A stretch of DNA of 64,000 bases. Source: Paraburkholderia acidisoli (lineage in GTDB: Bacteria; Pseudomonadota; Gammaproteobacteria; Burkholderiales; Burkholderiaceae). Positions 8,798-18,262 of this stretch are shown in pieces. The translations under genes and the position numbers were made by a program. The number at the start of each line of letters is the position of its first letter. The stretch's first letter is position 1. A model generated the notes under the pieces. The model was not told where the DNA came from and did not search any database. It was given only the letters and a program-made list of their open reading frames with translations. The DNA is taken from positions 744,001 through 808,000 of the forward strand of contig NZ_CP046915.1 in NCBI RefSeq assembly GCF_009789675.1. Reading direction: 5' to 3'.

Positions 8798-10369
8798 ATG
8801 AACGATTTGAAGATTTCCACCAAACTGTCGCTGGGTTTCGGCCTGCTCACGATCCTGCTGGTGCTCGTGTCGGGCTTGTCCGTGTATGGGCTGCATCAGC
8901 TGCATGCGCGGGTCAACGTGATCACCGAAGTCAACGACGTCGAGGCGCGGCTCGCCAGCACGATGCTCAACAGCATCCTGCAGCGCGCGGTATCGGCGAG
9001 AAATGTCGTGATGGAGCAGGACAAGGACGACATTGCCGGGCAACTCAAGCTGATCGAGACGGAGAAGGCGCGCTACGCCGAGGCCTACACGCATCTCGCG
9101 GCCATGATCCACGACGATCCCACGTCGTCGGACGAAGAGCGCTCGCTCGTGGCCGCGTTGCGCGACGACGACGCCAAAGTTGGGCCGCTCATCGCTCGCG
9201 CGCTGCAATTCGCGCTGGCCAACGACGCCGCCTCGGCCACGAGAACGCTGGTCGACGACGTGCGCGCGCCGCAGCGTGCCTGGATGAACGACGCCAAGGC
9301 GCTCGCGGCGTTCGAGGAAAAAGACAGCGCCACGCTGGCCGAAGCGGCCGCCTCCACCTACACGGCGCTGAAAGCGACGATCGCGGTAGTCGTGGCCGCC
9401 TCGCTCGTGGCCGCGTTGTGCGCGGGCGTGATGATCCGGCGCAGCATCCTGCGCCAGCTCGGCGGCGAACCGGCCGAAGCGCAGCGCATCGCGAGCGAAA
9501 TCGCGGCGGGCAATCTCGCGGCGCGCGCCACCGTGGCGGCCAACGACAGCACGAGCTTGATGGCATCGCTCGAAACCATGCGCATGCGCTTGTCGGAGAT
9601 GGTCGCCACGATCAAGCAGTCGGCGGAATCGATCGCCTCGGCGGCGGGGCAATTGTCGACGGGCAACACCGACCTCTCGCAGCGCACCGAGGAACAGGCG
9701 GCTTCGCTCGAAGAGACGGCGGCGAGCATGGAGCAACTGACCGCCGTGGTGGGCCAGAACAGCGAGAACGCCACGCAGGGCCAGGTGCTCGCCTCGATCG
9801 CTTCGGAGTCCGCGCGCGCGGGCGGCGCGGTGGTGTCGCAAGCGGTGGAGACCATGCGCGATATCTCGTCGAGTTCGACCGAGGTCTCCGAGATCATCGC
9901 GATGATCGAAAGCATTGCGTTCCAGACCAACATTCTCGCGCTCAACGCGGCCGTGGAAGCGGCGCGCGCGGGCGAGCAGGGGCGCGGCTTCGCGGTGGTC
10001 GCGAGCGAAGTGCGCACGCTCGCGCAACGCAGCGCGGCCGCCGCGCGCGAAATTCGCGAGCTGATCGGCAACTCGGGCGCGCACGTCGCGAGCGGCGTCA
10101 CGCTCGTCAACGACGCGGGCAAGAAGATGGACGAGATCGTGGGTGCCGTGAAGCGCGTGAACGATCTGATGGGCGAGATCGCCGCGGCGTCGACGGAACA
10201 AAGCCGCGGCATCAGCCAGGTCAACGTGGCCGTCACGCAGCTCGATCAGGTCACGCAGCAGAATGCGGCGCTGGTCGAGCAGGCGAGCGCCGCGTCGCAG
10301 GCCATGGCCGATCAGGCGGGCAGCCTCAAGGACCTGGTGGCGGCGTTCCGGGTCGATGCGATGGCTTGA
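8798..10369 (+). CDS. Methyl-accepting chemotaxis protein
   Basis: 523 residues from ATG 8798 ([15 protein letters not shown]); an ATG-less extension to 8771 is possible but less typical. TM1 at residues ~10-32, a periplasmic four-helix sensor region (~35-188), TM2 at ~190-210, HAMP and a cytoplasmic signalling hairpin whose tip reads [22 protein letters not shown]. It senses a periplasmic ligand and controls CheA. The protein ends shortly after the methylation helices (AFRVDAMA), so it has no C-terminal CheR/CheB-binding pentapeptide, unlike its downstream neighbour. Ligand unknown. Confidence 0.93.
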   Translation: MNDLKISTKLSLGFGLLTILLVLVSGLSVYGLHQLHARVNVITEVNDVEARLASTMLNSILQRAVSARNVVMEQDKDDIAGQLKLIETEKARYAEAYTHLAAMIHDDPTSSDEERSLVAALRDDDAKVGPLIARALQFALANDAASATRTLVDDVRAPQRAWMNDAKALAAFEEKDSATLAEAAASTYTALKATIAVVVAASLVAALCAGVMIRRSILRQLGGEPAEAQRIASEIAAGNLAARATVAANDSTSLMASLETMRMRLSEMVATIKQSAESIASAAGQLSTGNTDLSQRTEEQAASLEETAASMEQLTAVVGQNSENATQGQVLASIASESARAGGAVVSQAVETMRDISSSSTEVSEIIAMIESIAFQTNILALNAAVEAARAGEQGRGFAVVASEVRTLAQRSAAAAREIRELIGNSGAHVASGVTLVNDAGKKMDEIVGAVKRVNDLMGEIAAASTEQSRGISQVNVAVTQLDQVTQQNAALVEQASAASQAMADQAGSLKDLVAAFRVDAMA

Positions 10370-10784
10370 GTCTGCGGCGTGAAATCCCGTCTCGTTCGCG
10401 ACGAGGGCGTGAGCGAGGCGAGTCCGGCAACTCACTGGGCATCCTTCGTATGCCCGGCACTTCAGCGCTGCGATGGGTCGAGTGAGTTGCGAAATGAATG
10501 ACGCAGTGAATGCGCGAGTGAGATGCGCAGTGAATTGCCGGGCGAGACGAGTGAGTTATCGCCGAATGCAAAGCGTTGCGTCGAAGCGTACAGCGTCATT
10601 GCATGAGATGAATTAGTGAATTCGCTTGATTTAAAAGTCTGCTGAAAACCCCTTAAAACCAGGGGCAAAACGCTAAGACACACGTAAGCCGGCCCGCCGC
10701 TTACGCCGTGTAATTATTGCTACATTGCCTTAATTTTTTGGCGTCGCGGTCGAAATACAGTCGATCCCTCACTGCGGCGTTCTC
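10370..10784. other. Intergenic spacer between chemoreceptor genes with degenerate repeats
   Basis: 415 bp without a convincing gene. Between about 10480 and 10565 short variants of GCAGTGAAT and CGAGTGAG recur at irregular 15-25 bp intervals. Further on, 10685-10705 holds a small GTAAGC/GCTTAC dyad, followed by an AT-rich stretch (10706-10760) that probably carries the promoter of the next chemoreceptor. Small frames here have no start site or composition supporting translation. Confidence 0.5.
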
Positions 10785-12533
10785 ATGTCCTTTCTCACTC
10801 GACTCAAAATTGGTCCGCGCCTCGGCGCGGCGTTTGCCATGGTGCTGCTGTTGCTGGGCGCCGTTGGCGGTATCGGACTTATTCAGGCGTCGCGCATTTT
10901 CGGCGGCACCACGGAAATCGCGCAAAACTGGCTACCCAGCGTGGAAGCGCTCGGCAATCTTCATGGTCTCGCCGACGACGTGCGCCGCGCGTCGCTGCGC
11001 ATGATCATCGTGGGTAACGGGCCGGATCAGGCCAAGCTGCACGAGCAGCACGAACAATCGGTCAAGCAGTTCGGCGCGGCGCTCGACGGCTATGCGAAGT
11101 TGGTGTCGTCGCCGGAAGAACGCAAGCTCTTCGACGACCTCGGCGTGGCGTGGCAGCACTATCTCGACGACGACAGGAAAGTGGAAGCGCTCGCCAATTC
11201 GGCCGACGTGAATTCGGCGGAACAGCGCGTGGCGGTCACGACCGCATCGGCACAATCGTTCCAGGTCGCGCTCGATCTCATCAAGCAGGACGTCGCGCTC
11301 AATCACGCGGGCTCGACGGCGCAGGTCGCCGAGGCGAAGGGCGCGTATCAAGCGGCCTTCGCGTGGATCGCCGTGCTGACCGTGATCGCCATCGGCTTTG
11401 GCGCGGTGCTCGCGTTCTTCATCACGCGCTCGATCACGGGTCCCATGGCCCGCGCCGTGGAAGTGGCGGAAACGGTCGCGCGCGGCGACCTCACCACGCA
11501 GATCGAGGTGCAGGGCCGCGACGAAGCGAGCCAGTTGCTGGCCGCGTTGCGCCACATGAACGAACGTCTCGTCGATCTCGTGGGCCGCGTGCGCACGAGC
11601 AGCGAAGGCATCGCCACGGCCGCCGCGGAAATCGCCGCGGGCAACACCGACCTGAGCCAGCGCACCGAGGAACAGGCGGCGTCGCTCGAGGAAACGGCGG
11701 CGAGCATGGAAGAGCTGACGGCCACCGTCAAGCAGAACGCCGACAACGCCACGCAAGGCAACACGCTCGCGGGCCAGGCGTCGCAAACGGCCACGCGCGG
11801 CGGCGACGTGGTGGGCCGCGTGGTCGACACGATGCGCGACATCTCGCATAGCTCGGAGCAGGTCGCGCAGATCATCTCGGTGATCGAAGGCATTGCATTC
11901 CAGACCAATATTCTCGCGCTCAACGCAGCCGTGGAAGCGGCGCGCGCGGGCGAACAGGGCCGCGGCTTCGCGGTCGTGGCCGGCGAAGTGCGCACGCTCG
12001 CGCAGCGCAGCGCGACGGCGGCGAAGGAGATCAAGGATCTCATCACCGTGTCGGTCGATCGCGTGAACAACGGCACGGCGCTCGTGGACGACGCGGGCCG
12101 CACCATGAGCGAGATCGTGCATTCGGTCAAGCGCGTGGCGGACCTGATGAACGAGATTTCGGCGGCCTCGGGCGAACAGCGCACCGGCATCGAACAGGTC
12201 AACACGGCCGTCACGCAGATGGACGAAGTCACGCAGCAGAACGCGGCGCTGGTCGAGCAGGCCTCGGCGGCGGCGCAGTCGATGTCGTCGCAGGCGGGCG
12301 CCTTGCGCGAACTGGTCTCGGTGTTCAACATCGGCAACGCAACCGCGAAGAGCAGCGCGCCGGCGTTCGCGCAGACCGTGGCGAGCGCGGCGATCCAGCG
12401 CGCTGCCGCGAAGCCCGCGCGGCGTCCCGCGCCGCGCCGGGCGCCGGCTTCCGTGGCCGCGCCCAGGGTCGAACGCCGCGAGCCGGCCGCCGCTGTGGCC
12501 GCGACCTCGGACAACGACTGGGAAACGTTCTAG
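10785..12533 (+). CDS. Methyl-accepting chemotaxis protein with C-terminal DWETF tether
   Basis: 582 residues. TM1 at ~11-32, periplasmic four-helix bundle sensor (~33-185), TM2 at ~187-209, HAMP ([22 protein letters not shown]), then the signalling hairpin with [22 protein letters not shown] at the tip. After the hairpin comes an Ala/Pro/Arg-rich linker of ~50 residues and the final pentapeptide DWETF, close to the NWETF of E. coli Tar/Tsr that binds CheR and CheB. This makes it a candidate major receptor able to help methylate receptors lacking the tether, such as the one just upstream. Ligand unknown. Confidence 0.94.
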   Translation: MSFLTRLKIGPRLGAAFAMVLLLLGAVGGIGLIQASRIFGGTTEIAQNWLPSVEALGNLHGLADDVRRASLRMIIVGNGPDQAKLHEQHEQSVKQFGAALDGYAKLVSSPEERKLFDDLGVAWQHYLDDDRKVEALANSADVNSAEQRVAVTTASAQSFQVALDLIKQDVALNHAGSTAQVAEAKGAYQAAFAWIAVLTVIAIGFGAVLAFFITRSITGPMARAVEVAETVARGDLTTQIEVQGRDEASQLLAALRHMNERLVDLVGRVRTSSEGIATAAAEIAAGNTDLSQRTEEQAASLEETAASMEELTATVKQNADNATQGNTLAGQASQTATRGGDVVGRVVDTMRDISHSSEQVAQIISVIEGIAFQTNILALNAAVEAARAGEQGRGFAVVAGEVRTLAQRSATAAKEIKDLITVSVDRVNNGTALVDDAGRTMSEIVHSVKRVADLMNEISAASGEQRTGIEQVNTAVTQMDEVTQQNAALVEQASAAAQSMSSQAGALRELVSVFNIGNATAKSSAPAFAQTVASAAIQRAAAKPARRPAPRRAPASVAAPRVERREPAAAVAATSDNDWETF

Positions 12534-12576
12534 GCAAGTTTGGCGAGGTAGCGCATCGCCATCGTTCGTGGTCCAT

Positions 12577-12613
12577 AGCATGCCCCGCCGGGTTCCGCCT
12601 GGCGGGGCATGCT
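12577..12613. terminator. Bidirectional terminator hairpin
   Basis: A perfect 13-bp stem (AGCATGCCCCGCC at 12577-12589 with its complement at 12601-12613) and an 11-nt loop lie between the convergent chemoreceptor and aldehyde dehydrogenase genes. There is no long T run, but position and strength fit termination from both sides. Confidence 0.7.
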
Positions 12614-12616
12614 CGT

Positions 12617-14038
12617 TTACAGCACGCCGAGCGTCGACTTCGGTTCGAGAAACGCTTCGAGCCCATAGGTGCCGTATTCACGGCCGATGCCCGATTGCTT
12701 GAAGCCGCCGAACGGCGCGGCCGGTTCGTGCGCGAGCGTGTTGACGAGCACGCGGCCCGCCTCGATCTGCGCGGCCACGCCGCGGGCGCGCGCCGTATCG
12801 GCGGAAAGCACGTAAGCCTGCAAGCCATAGGGCGTGTCGTTGGCGATCTCGATGGCGTGACGGGTGTCGCGATACGCGATGATCGACAGCACCGGCCCGA
12901 AGATTTCCTCGCGCGCGATCGTCATGTCGTTGCGCACGCCGCTGAACACCGTGGGCCGCACGAACCAGCCTCGCGCGACGCCGGCGGGACGACCGGGACC
13001 GCCCGCGATCAGGCGCGCGCCTTCCTCCATGCCGAGGCGAATATAGCGCTGTACGCGCTCCCATTGCTGGCGGCTCACCATCGGCCCGACGGTCGTGCGC
13101 GCATCGCGCGGATCGCCCGCGTGAATCTCGCCTGTTGCCTCGACAATGCGGGCCTCGAACTCCGCGAGCCGCGCCTCTGGCACGAGAATGCGCGTGCCCG
13201 CGATGCACGCCTGACCGCTGTTCATGAAGCCGGCCTGCAACGCGAGCGGCACGGCATCGGCGAAATTCGCGTCGTCGAGCACGAGCACCGGCGACTTGCC
13301 GCCGAGTTCGAGCGTCACGCGCTTGAGCGTTTCGGCGGCCGTGCGCAGGATGGTCTTGCCGACGGCGGTCGAACCCGTGAACGAGAGCTTGGCGACGTCG
13401 GGATGTTCGGCGAGGCGCGCACCCACGGTGTCGCCGCGCCCCGTGACGATGTTGAAGACACCCGGCGGCAAGCCCGCGGCATGCAGGGCTTCGGTCACGA
13501 CGCGGGTTTGCAGGGCGCTCATTTCGCTCGGCTTGATCACGGCGGTGCAGCCCGCCGCGAGCGCGGCCGCAAGCTTGCCGCAGATGAAGCCCGCGTTGCT
13601 GTTCCAGGGTGTGATGAGGCCCGCTACGCCGAGCGGTTGCATCGTGACCTCGGCGCTGCCCGCGCGGCGTGTGAACGGGTAAGTGTCGAGCACGTCGGCC
13701 GCGTCGCGCAGCACGTTGGCCGCGTGCTGCGCCATCCAGCGCCCGCGCGAAACGGGCGCGCCGTATTCCTCCACGATGGCTTCGAACAGATCGTCTTCGC
13801 GTGCGAGCACGGCCGCGTGCAAACACCGCAGCATCTCGGTGCGCTCGCCTTTTCCGGTGCGCGAGAATGCGGGAAACGCGCGTTTCGCGGCGGCGACGGC
13901 GGCGTTCGCGTCCTCGGCGTCGGCGAGGCGCACGCGGCCGATCACGGCCTCGGTGGCGGGATTGAAGAGGTTGTACGGTTCGTTGCCGTGGGGCGTGACG
14001 AAGGCGCCGTCGAGATAAATCGTGTCGATGTCGTGCAT
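12617..14038 (-). CDS. NAD(P)-dependent aldehyde dehydrogenase
   Basis: 473 residues, soluble. It has the full class signature: TPWNSNAGF and KPSE for cofactor binding, LELGGKSP with the general-base Glu, and NSGQACIAGTR with the catalytic Cys. The C-terminus ends FLEPKSTLGVL. ATG 14038 (MHDIDTIYLDG) has CGGAG at 7-nt spacing; a longer frame to 14140 would overlap the divergent LysR start and lacks family similarity. The LysR gene in divergent orientation is the likely regulator. Substrate is not evident. Confidence 0.93.
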   Translation of the reverse strand: MHDIDTIYLDGAFVTPHGNEPYNLFNPATEAVIGRVRLADAEDANAAVAAAKRAFPAFSRTGKGERTEMLRCLHAAVLAREDDLFEAIVEEYGAPVSRGRWMAQHAANVLRDAADVLDTYPFTRRAGSAEVTMQPLGVAGLITPWNSNAGFICGKLAAALAAGCTAVIKPSEMSALQTRVVTEALHAAGLPPGVFNIVTGRGDTVGARLAEHPDVAKLSFTGSTAVGKTILRTAAETLKRVTLELGGKSPVLVLDDANFADAVPLALQAGFMNSGQACIAGTRILVPEARLAEFEARIVEATGEIHAGDPRDARTTVGPMVSRQQWERVQRYIRLGMEEGARLIAGGPGRPAGVARGWFVRPTVFSGVRNDMTIAREEIFGPVLSIIAYRDTRHAIEIANDTPYGLQAYVLSADTARARGVAAQIEAGRVLVNTLAHEPAAPFGGFKQSGIGREYGTYGLEAFLEPKSTLGVL

Positions 14039-14139
14039 GGCTGCTCCGAAAAAGCGTGGATCACGGCGCCACGATAGAGCCGCTCGATTGCGTTGACTAG
14101 CCGTACAATGCGGGATGTCCTGTTGAGCGATTTCGAACA

Positions 14140-15114
14140 ATGAAAACCTCGGGCTTGCTGGAACTCGAAGCGGTGCTGGCGGTGGCGCGCCGCCGCGGCT
14201 TTCGCGCCGCCGCCGACGAGTTGAGCGTGTCGACTTCGGCGCTCAGTCACTCGGTGGCGGCGCTCGAGGCGCGCATGGGCGTGCGGCTCTTTCATCGCAC
14301 CACGCGCAGCGTGTCGCTCACGGAGGCGGGTGCGCAGTTCGTGGCGAATGTGTCGCCTGCGCTCGCCACGATTCGCGAGGCGCTGGAGCAGGCGGGCAGT
14401 CTCGCGCAAACGCCTTCGGGCACGCTGCGCATCAATTCGTCGGTGGGCGCGGCGCGTCAGGTCATGCCGGTGCTGATCGCATTTTTGCAACGGCATCCGC
14501 AAATGCAACTCGACCTCGTGACCGAAGGGCGCCTCATCGACATCGTGGTGGAAGGTTTCGACGCGGGCATTCGTCTCGCCGAAGTTGTGCCGCAGGACAT
14601 GATCGCGGTGCCGTTCGGCGACCGGCAGCGTTTCGCCGTGGTTGGGAGTCCCGATTATTTCGCACGTCATGCGAAGCCGCGCACGCCCGCCGATCTCAAG
14701 GCGCACCGCTGCATCCGCAGCCGCATGCCGAGCGGTCAGATCTATCAGTGGGAGTTCGAGCGGCGCGGCCAGACCGTGCGTATCGACGGCGCAGGCGCGA
14801 TCACGCTCGACGAACCGAATCTCATGCTGGAAGCGGCGCGCGCCGGGCTCGGGCTCACTTACCTCACCGAATGGAACGTGAACGCCGACCTGCGGGCGGG
14901 CACACTCGTGCGCGTGCTCGAAGACTGGACGCCACCGCTCGACGGCCTGTGCCTCTACTATCCGGGGCGGCGTCACGTGCCGGCGGGGTTGCGTGCATTG
15001 ATCGACACGATCCGCGAATACGCCGAAGCGAAGCGCGAGCGTGCGCCCGTCAAACGCGCGTTGGCCGCGAAAAAGCCGGCACGCAAGACGGTTTCCAAAG
15101 CGCGAGCGCGTTGA
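14140..15114 (+). CDS. LysR-family regulator with basic C-terminal tail
   Basis: 324 residues. N-terminal winged helix (residues ~6-65, VARRRGFRAAADELSVSTSALSHSV), then an effector domain of the DsdC/PecT-like group (GRLIDIVVEGFDAGIRLAE). The last ~28 residues are a Lys/Arg/Ala tail absent from most relatives. Divergent from the aldehyde dehydrogenase gene with 101 bp between starts, so it probably controls that gene and itself. Confidence 0.92.
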   Translation: MKTSGLLELEAVLAVARRRGFRAAADELSVSTSALSHSVAALEARMGVRLFHRTTRSVSLTEAGAQFVANVSPALATIREALEQAGSLAQTPSGTLRINSSVGAARQVMPVLIAFLQRHPQMQLDLVTEGRLIDIVVEGFDAGIRLAEVVPQDMIAVPFGDRQRFAVVGSPDYFARHAKPRTPADLKAHRCIRSRMPSGQIYQWEFERRGQTVRIDGAGAITLDEPNLMLEAARAGLGLTYLTEWNVNADLRAGTLVRVLEDWTPPLDGLCLYYPGRRHVPAGLRALIDTIREYAEAKRERAPVKRALAAKKPARKTVSKARAR

Positions 15115-15311
15115 CGTAGTGATCGGCTTGCACCGACGAGAAAGCGACAGCGAAAATTTTTTTACCACAGGGGCTTCAAAAATCCGAAAAGTCCCGATAG
15201 AATTCCGCTCCTTCAAGCCTTGGCGTGAAACGGTGCAGCGCTCTCACTGCCCCAGCCCTGGTTGATAAAGTTGCCGCAGTGCGGGTTTCAGATGCCCGTA
15301 TTGCTTGCAGT

Positions 15312-15396
15312 GCCGACGTGGTGAAATTGGTAGACACGCTATCTTGAGGGGGTAGTGGCGAAAGCTGTGCGAGTTCGAGTCTCGCCGTCGGCACCA
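15312..15396 (+). tRNA. tRNA-Leu (anticodon GAG)
   Basis: Acceptor stem GCCGACG/CGTCGGC (15312-15318 with 15386-15392), anticodon arm CTATC-TTGAGGG-GGTAG with GAG in the loop, a long variable arm (class II, as expected for Leu) and T arm GAGTTCGAGTCTC. The CCA end is encoded at 15394-15396. It reads CUC codons, the most used Leu codons in this genome type. Confidence 0.97.
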
Positions 15397-15433
15397 AAGT
15401 GAATTCCGGCAAGCGTTCAAGACCTTGCCGAAG

Positions 15434-15472
15434 AAAAAACCCGCGAAAGCCATTGGCTTCGCGGGTTTTTTT
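15434..15472 (+). terminator. Strong Rho-independent terminator after tRNA-Leu
   Basis: CCCGCGAA/TTCGCGGG stem plus an inner GCC/GGC with a 3-nt loop, flanked by six A on one side and seven T on the other. It ends the tRNA transcript and can also act in reverse. Confidence 0.95.
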
Positions 15473-15593
15473 CATGGGCTCGTGCGATGGCACTTCGAGT
15501 GCATGCGAGCGACGTTCATTCGCGCCAGTCAACTTGCCTTTCCCGCGCGCCCGGTGCATGGTTGAGCCATTCGCCATCCCCAGCGAGCCGAAC

Positions 15594-16262
15594 ATGTCCC
15601 TCGTCCTCTACGGTCACCCGTTCTCGTCGTACACGCAGAAGGTGCTCGTCGCGCTCTACGAAAACGACACGCCCTTCGAGTTTCGCACGCTTGGACCCGA
15701 ATATCCCGAGCATGGCGCCGAGTTCGTGCGTCACTGGCCGTTGCGCAAGTTTCCGGTGCTCGTGGACGGCGACCGCACGCTCGCGGAGTCGAGCATCATC
15801 ATCGAGTACCTGCAGATTGCGTATCCCGGTCCGGTGCGGCTCTTGCCCGACGATCCCACGCTGCGCCTCGCCACGCTCGACGTGCGCTTTCTCGACCGCT
15901 TCTTCGACTTGCATGTGATGTCGCCGATGCAACGCGCGGTGGACGGCGCGTTGACGGGCGATGCGGCCCGCCGTGCGGAAGGTCTCGCCTACGCGGCTGA
16001 AAAACTCGAACGCGCCTACGCGTGGCTCGAGTCGCATCTCGCCGATCGCACGTGGGCGCACGGCCCCGACTTCACGCTGGCGGACTGCGCGGCGGCACCT
16101 TCGTTGTTCTACGCGGACTGGGTCGTGCCGATCGGCGAGGACAAGCCCGCATTGCGCGCCTATCGTGAGCGCCTGCTGGCGCGACCGTCGTTCGCGCGCG
16201 CCGTGGAAGAAGCGCGGCCGTTCCGGCCGCTGTTTCCGCTGGGCGCGCCGCCGCGCGACTGA
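15594..16262 (+). CDS. Glutathione S-transferase family protein
   Basis: 222 residues, normal for cytosolic GST. Thioredoxin-like N-terminal domain (residues ~1-80) with LYGHPFSSYTQKV, cis-Pro in KFPVLVDG and the glutathione-contacting ESSIIIEYL; all-helical C-terminal domain with FTLADCAAAPSLFYADW containing the N-capping Asp. It may conjugate glutathione to an electrophile or act as an isomerase; substrate unknown. An upstream frame extension overlaps the tRNA terminator and was rejected. Confidence 0.93.
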   Translation: MSLVLYGHPFSSYTQKVLVALYENDTPFEFRTLGPEYPEHGAEFVRHWPLRKFPVLVDGDRTLAESSIIIEYLQIAYPGPVRLLPDDPTLRLATLDVRFLDRFFDLHVMSPMQRAVDGALTGDAARRAEGLAYAAEKLERAYAWLESHLADRTWAHGPDFTLADCAAAPSLFYADWVVPIGEDKPALRAYRERLLARPSFARAVEEARPFRPLFPLGAPPRD

Positions 16263-16295
16263 TGCACGTGCCACGCCGTTGAGGCGCCGCCGCGT

Positions 16296-16523
16296 TCAAC
16301 CCACCGGCGTCTCGCCCTCGCCCGACTGCTTGCCGGGCCGGTCAGAGGGCGCCTGCTTGCGGTCCTTGTCGTCGCGCTCGGGCATGGCGCTGCGCTGATC
16401 GTCGCTGTGTTTGGGCGGCTGCGGATGCCTGATTTCCTCGGGCATCTCCGCAGAGGCGTCGTCATGCTTCACATCGGCCTTCGTTTCAGCCTGGGCATCG
16501 CCCTTCAGTTCACTGTCGCTCAT
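16296..16523 (-). CDS. Small acidic/basic low-complexity protein, unknown function
   Basis: 75 residues starting MSDSELKGDAQAE, with GGGAG 8 nt upstream of ATG 16523. It is very rich in Asp, Glu, Lys, Pro and Ser, almost without hydrophobic residues, so it is probably disordered. No family recognised. It lies 58 bp downstream of the CGNR gene on the same strand and converges with the GST gene. Confidence 0.6.
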   Translation of the reverse strand: MSDSELKGDAQAETKADVKHDDASAEMPEEIRHPQPPKHSDDQRSAMPERDDKDRKQAPSDRPGKQSGEGETPVG

Positions 16524-16581
16524 CGCAGGTCTCCCGTTACAGAAAGCCCTCACGACGCCGCAAAACGCGCTCCCGGCGCGC

Positions 16582-17220
16582 CTACGCTTCGCGCTCTCCG
16601 CGCGCCTTCAATCGCTGCCGATGCGCGGCCACCTTGGCCCGGTTGCCGCAACTCGCCATGCTGCACCAGCGCCGCGCGTGGCCGCGCGTGTGGTCGGCGA
16701 ACAGCAGCGTGCAGCGGTGGCCCTCGCACGCCTTCACGTGCGTGAAATCCTCCGTGCTGACGAGTGTCGCGAGCGCGTCCGCCACCGGCATCAGCAGCGA
16801 GTCGGGCGTATGCCAGCGGCGCGACTCGCGGTAAACGAGCGCGCGATCCGCTCCCTCTGCATCGGCAACGAGTTCGCCGTGGCGCTCGTCGCGCGCGAGC
16901 AGCGCGTTGAGCGGCGCCAGTGCGCCGAGATCGGCGGCCGCGAGCGGGCGGCCCTTGCGCTCGCCGACAAACCCGCGAAACCACTCGCGTAAGGCGCGCG
17001 CCCGCTCGGCGACGGCGTCGAAGTCGGCGGCCGGGAACTGCGCGCGCAGCGCGGCGAGTGCCTCGGGCGGCGCCATGCCGGCCTGCTCGATCCACGCGAG
17101 AAAGCCGGCGCCGTCGGCGATCCAGTCGACCGTTTCGTCAACAGGCGTGGCGATCGAGTTGAGGAAGTCGAGACCGGGCGCGTCGGCCACGAACATCGCG
17201 GGCAGCGAACGAAATTCCAT
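16582..17220 (-). CDS. CGNR zinc-finger / ABATE-domain protein, probable transcriptional regulator
   Basis: 212 residues. N-terminal ABATE domain (~residues 8-130, starting DAPGLDFLNSIATP) believed to bind a small ligand, and a C-terminal zinc finger of the form C-x4-C...RWCSMASCGNRAKVAAHRQR (~165-205) that gives the family its name. The finger is thought to bind DNA. It is divergent from an alpha/beta hydrolase gene, and the spacer between them holds a repeated operator-like motif. Control of that hydrolase is an inference. Confidence 0.9.
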   Translation of the reverse strand: MEFRSLPAMFVADAPGLDFLNSIATPVDETVDWIADGAGFLAWIEQAGMAPPEALAALRAQFPAADFDAVAERARALREWFRGFVGERKGRPLAAADLGALAPLNALLARDERHGELVADAEGADRALVYRESRRWHTPDSLLMPVADALATLVSTEDFTHVKACEGHRCTLLFADHTRGHARRWCSMASCGNRAKVAAHRQRLKARGEREA

Positions 17221-17257
17221 GATGAAGCAAAGGGCGAGGGCAAACGATGGCTTAATC

Positions 17258-17330
17258 GTAACCGTCTAAAACGTTCTTGACAAGTTACTCGATTGGTTTG
17301 TAACCTGTATTTAAGCAATGAGACGGTTAC
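17258..17330. promoter_or_regulatory. Promoter with paired inverted operator sites
   Basis: GTAACCGTCT (17258-17267) and its exact inverse AGACGGTTAC (17321-17330) flank a TTGACA -35 element at 17277-17282 and a third GTAACC at 17300-17305, which lies where the -10 element would be. The layout suggests a repressor binding both sites and closing the promoter of the hydrolase, and possibly of the CGNR gene. Confidence 0.6.
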
Positions 17331-17410
17331 AAAACACGGGTGCCCCAAAAAGCGAGACCCCAGCCCGTGTGATCCCGCCCCATCGTCATTCATCCACCCA
17401 AGGAGCCACC

Positions 17411-18262
17411 ATGACTGCCATCGCCTATCGCCGTGCCAATGTCGACGGATTCAACATGTTCTATCGCGAGGCGGGCCGCGCGGGCGCGCCCAAGCTGCTG
17501 TTGCTGCACGGTTTTCCCAGCTCGGGCCATATGTTTCGCGACCTGATTCCGCTGCTCGCCGACCGCTTCCATATCGTCGCGCCGGACCTGCCGGGCTTTG
17601 GCCAGTCGGATCTGCCGGATCGCGGCACCTTCGCGTACACGTTCGAGAACATCGCGAAGGTGATCGGGCGTTTCACGGAGGCAATCGGCTTTGACCGCTT
17701 CGCCGTGTACGTTTTCGATTACGGCGCGCCCACGGGCTTCCGGCTCGCGCTCAATCATCCGGAGCGGATCACGGCGATCATTTCGCAGAACGGCAACGCG
17801 TACGAGGAAGGCTTGAGCGAGGGCTGGAACCCGATTCGCGCGTACTGGCAAGACGCCTCGCCGGCGAACCGCGAAGCGCTGCGAACGATGCTCACGCGTG
17901 AGACCACGATCTGGCAATACACGCACGGCGTCCCCGACGTTGCGGCCGTGTCGCCCGACGGCTGGGCGCTCGACGACTACTACATGGGCCGCCCCGGCGC
18001 TCACGAGATCCAGCTCGATCTGTTCCGCGACTATCGCAACAACGTCGCGCTGTATCCGCAATTTCAGGAATATTTCCGCACGCACCGGCCGCCGTTTCTC
18101 GCCGTGTGGGGCAAGCACGATCCGTTCTTCCTGCCGCCGGGCGCCGAGGCGTTCAAGCGCGATCTCCCCGAGGCGGACGTGCGCTTCTACGACACGGGCC
18201 ACTTCGCGCTCGAAACCCACGCGGCCGAGATTGCCGCCGCGATCCGCGAATTTCTTGCGTAG
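17411..18262 (+). CDS. Alpha/beta hydrolase with an Asp nucleophile (epoxide hydrolase/haloalkane dehalogenase type)
   Basis: 283 residues. Oxyanion-hole motif LLHGFPSSGHMFRD, then APDLPGFGQSD, a nucleophile elbow VFDYGAP in which Asp takes the usual Ser place, a cap domain, an acid in WGKHDPFF and the base His in DTGHFALETH. Asp nucleophiles are typical of epoxide hydrolases and haloalkane dehalogenases rather than esterases. ATG 17411 follows AAGGAG at ideal spacing. It is divergent from the CGNR regulator gene. The true substrate is unknown. Confidence 0.88.
   Translation: MTAIAYRRANVDGFNMFYREAGRAGAPKLLLLHGFPSSGHMFRDLIPLLADRFHIVAPDLPGFGQSDLPDRGTFAYTFENIAKVIGRFTEAIGFDRFAVYVFDYGAPTGFRLALNHPERITAIISQNGNAYEEGLSEGWNPIRAYWQDASPANREALRTMLTRETTIWQYTHGVPDVAAVSPDGWALDDYYMGRPGAHEIQLDLFRDYRNNVALYPQFQEYFRTHRPPFLAVWGKHDPFFLPPGAEAFKRDLPEADVRFYDTGHFALETHAAEIAAAIREFLA

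Noticed and set aside
8425..10485. Open frame of 686 codons on the plus strand through the first chemoreceptor
   Set aside because: It runs in another frame of the chemoreceptor gene, is Arg/Gly-rich and has no family features; the chemoreceptor frame is clear.
10700..10784. Sigma-28-type promoter before the second chemoreceptor
   Set aside because: TAATTTTT and GTCGAAAT are near the consensus but only about half the -10 positions match and spacing is not exact; too weak to list as a feature.
15399..15593. N-terminal extension of the GST gene back into the tRNA terminator
   Set aside because: The 65 extra codons lie over the terminator hairpin and read as Arg/Ser-rich noise; the GST fold begins at 15594.
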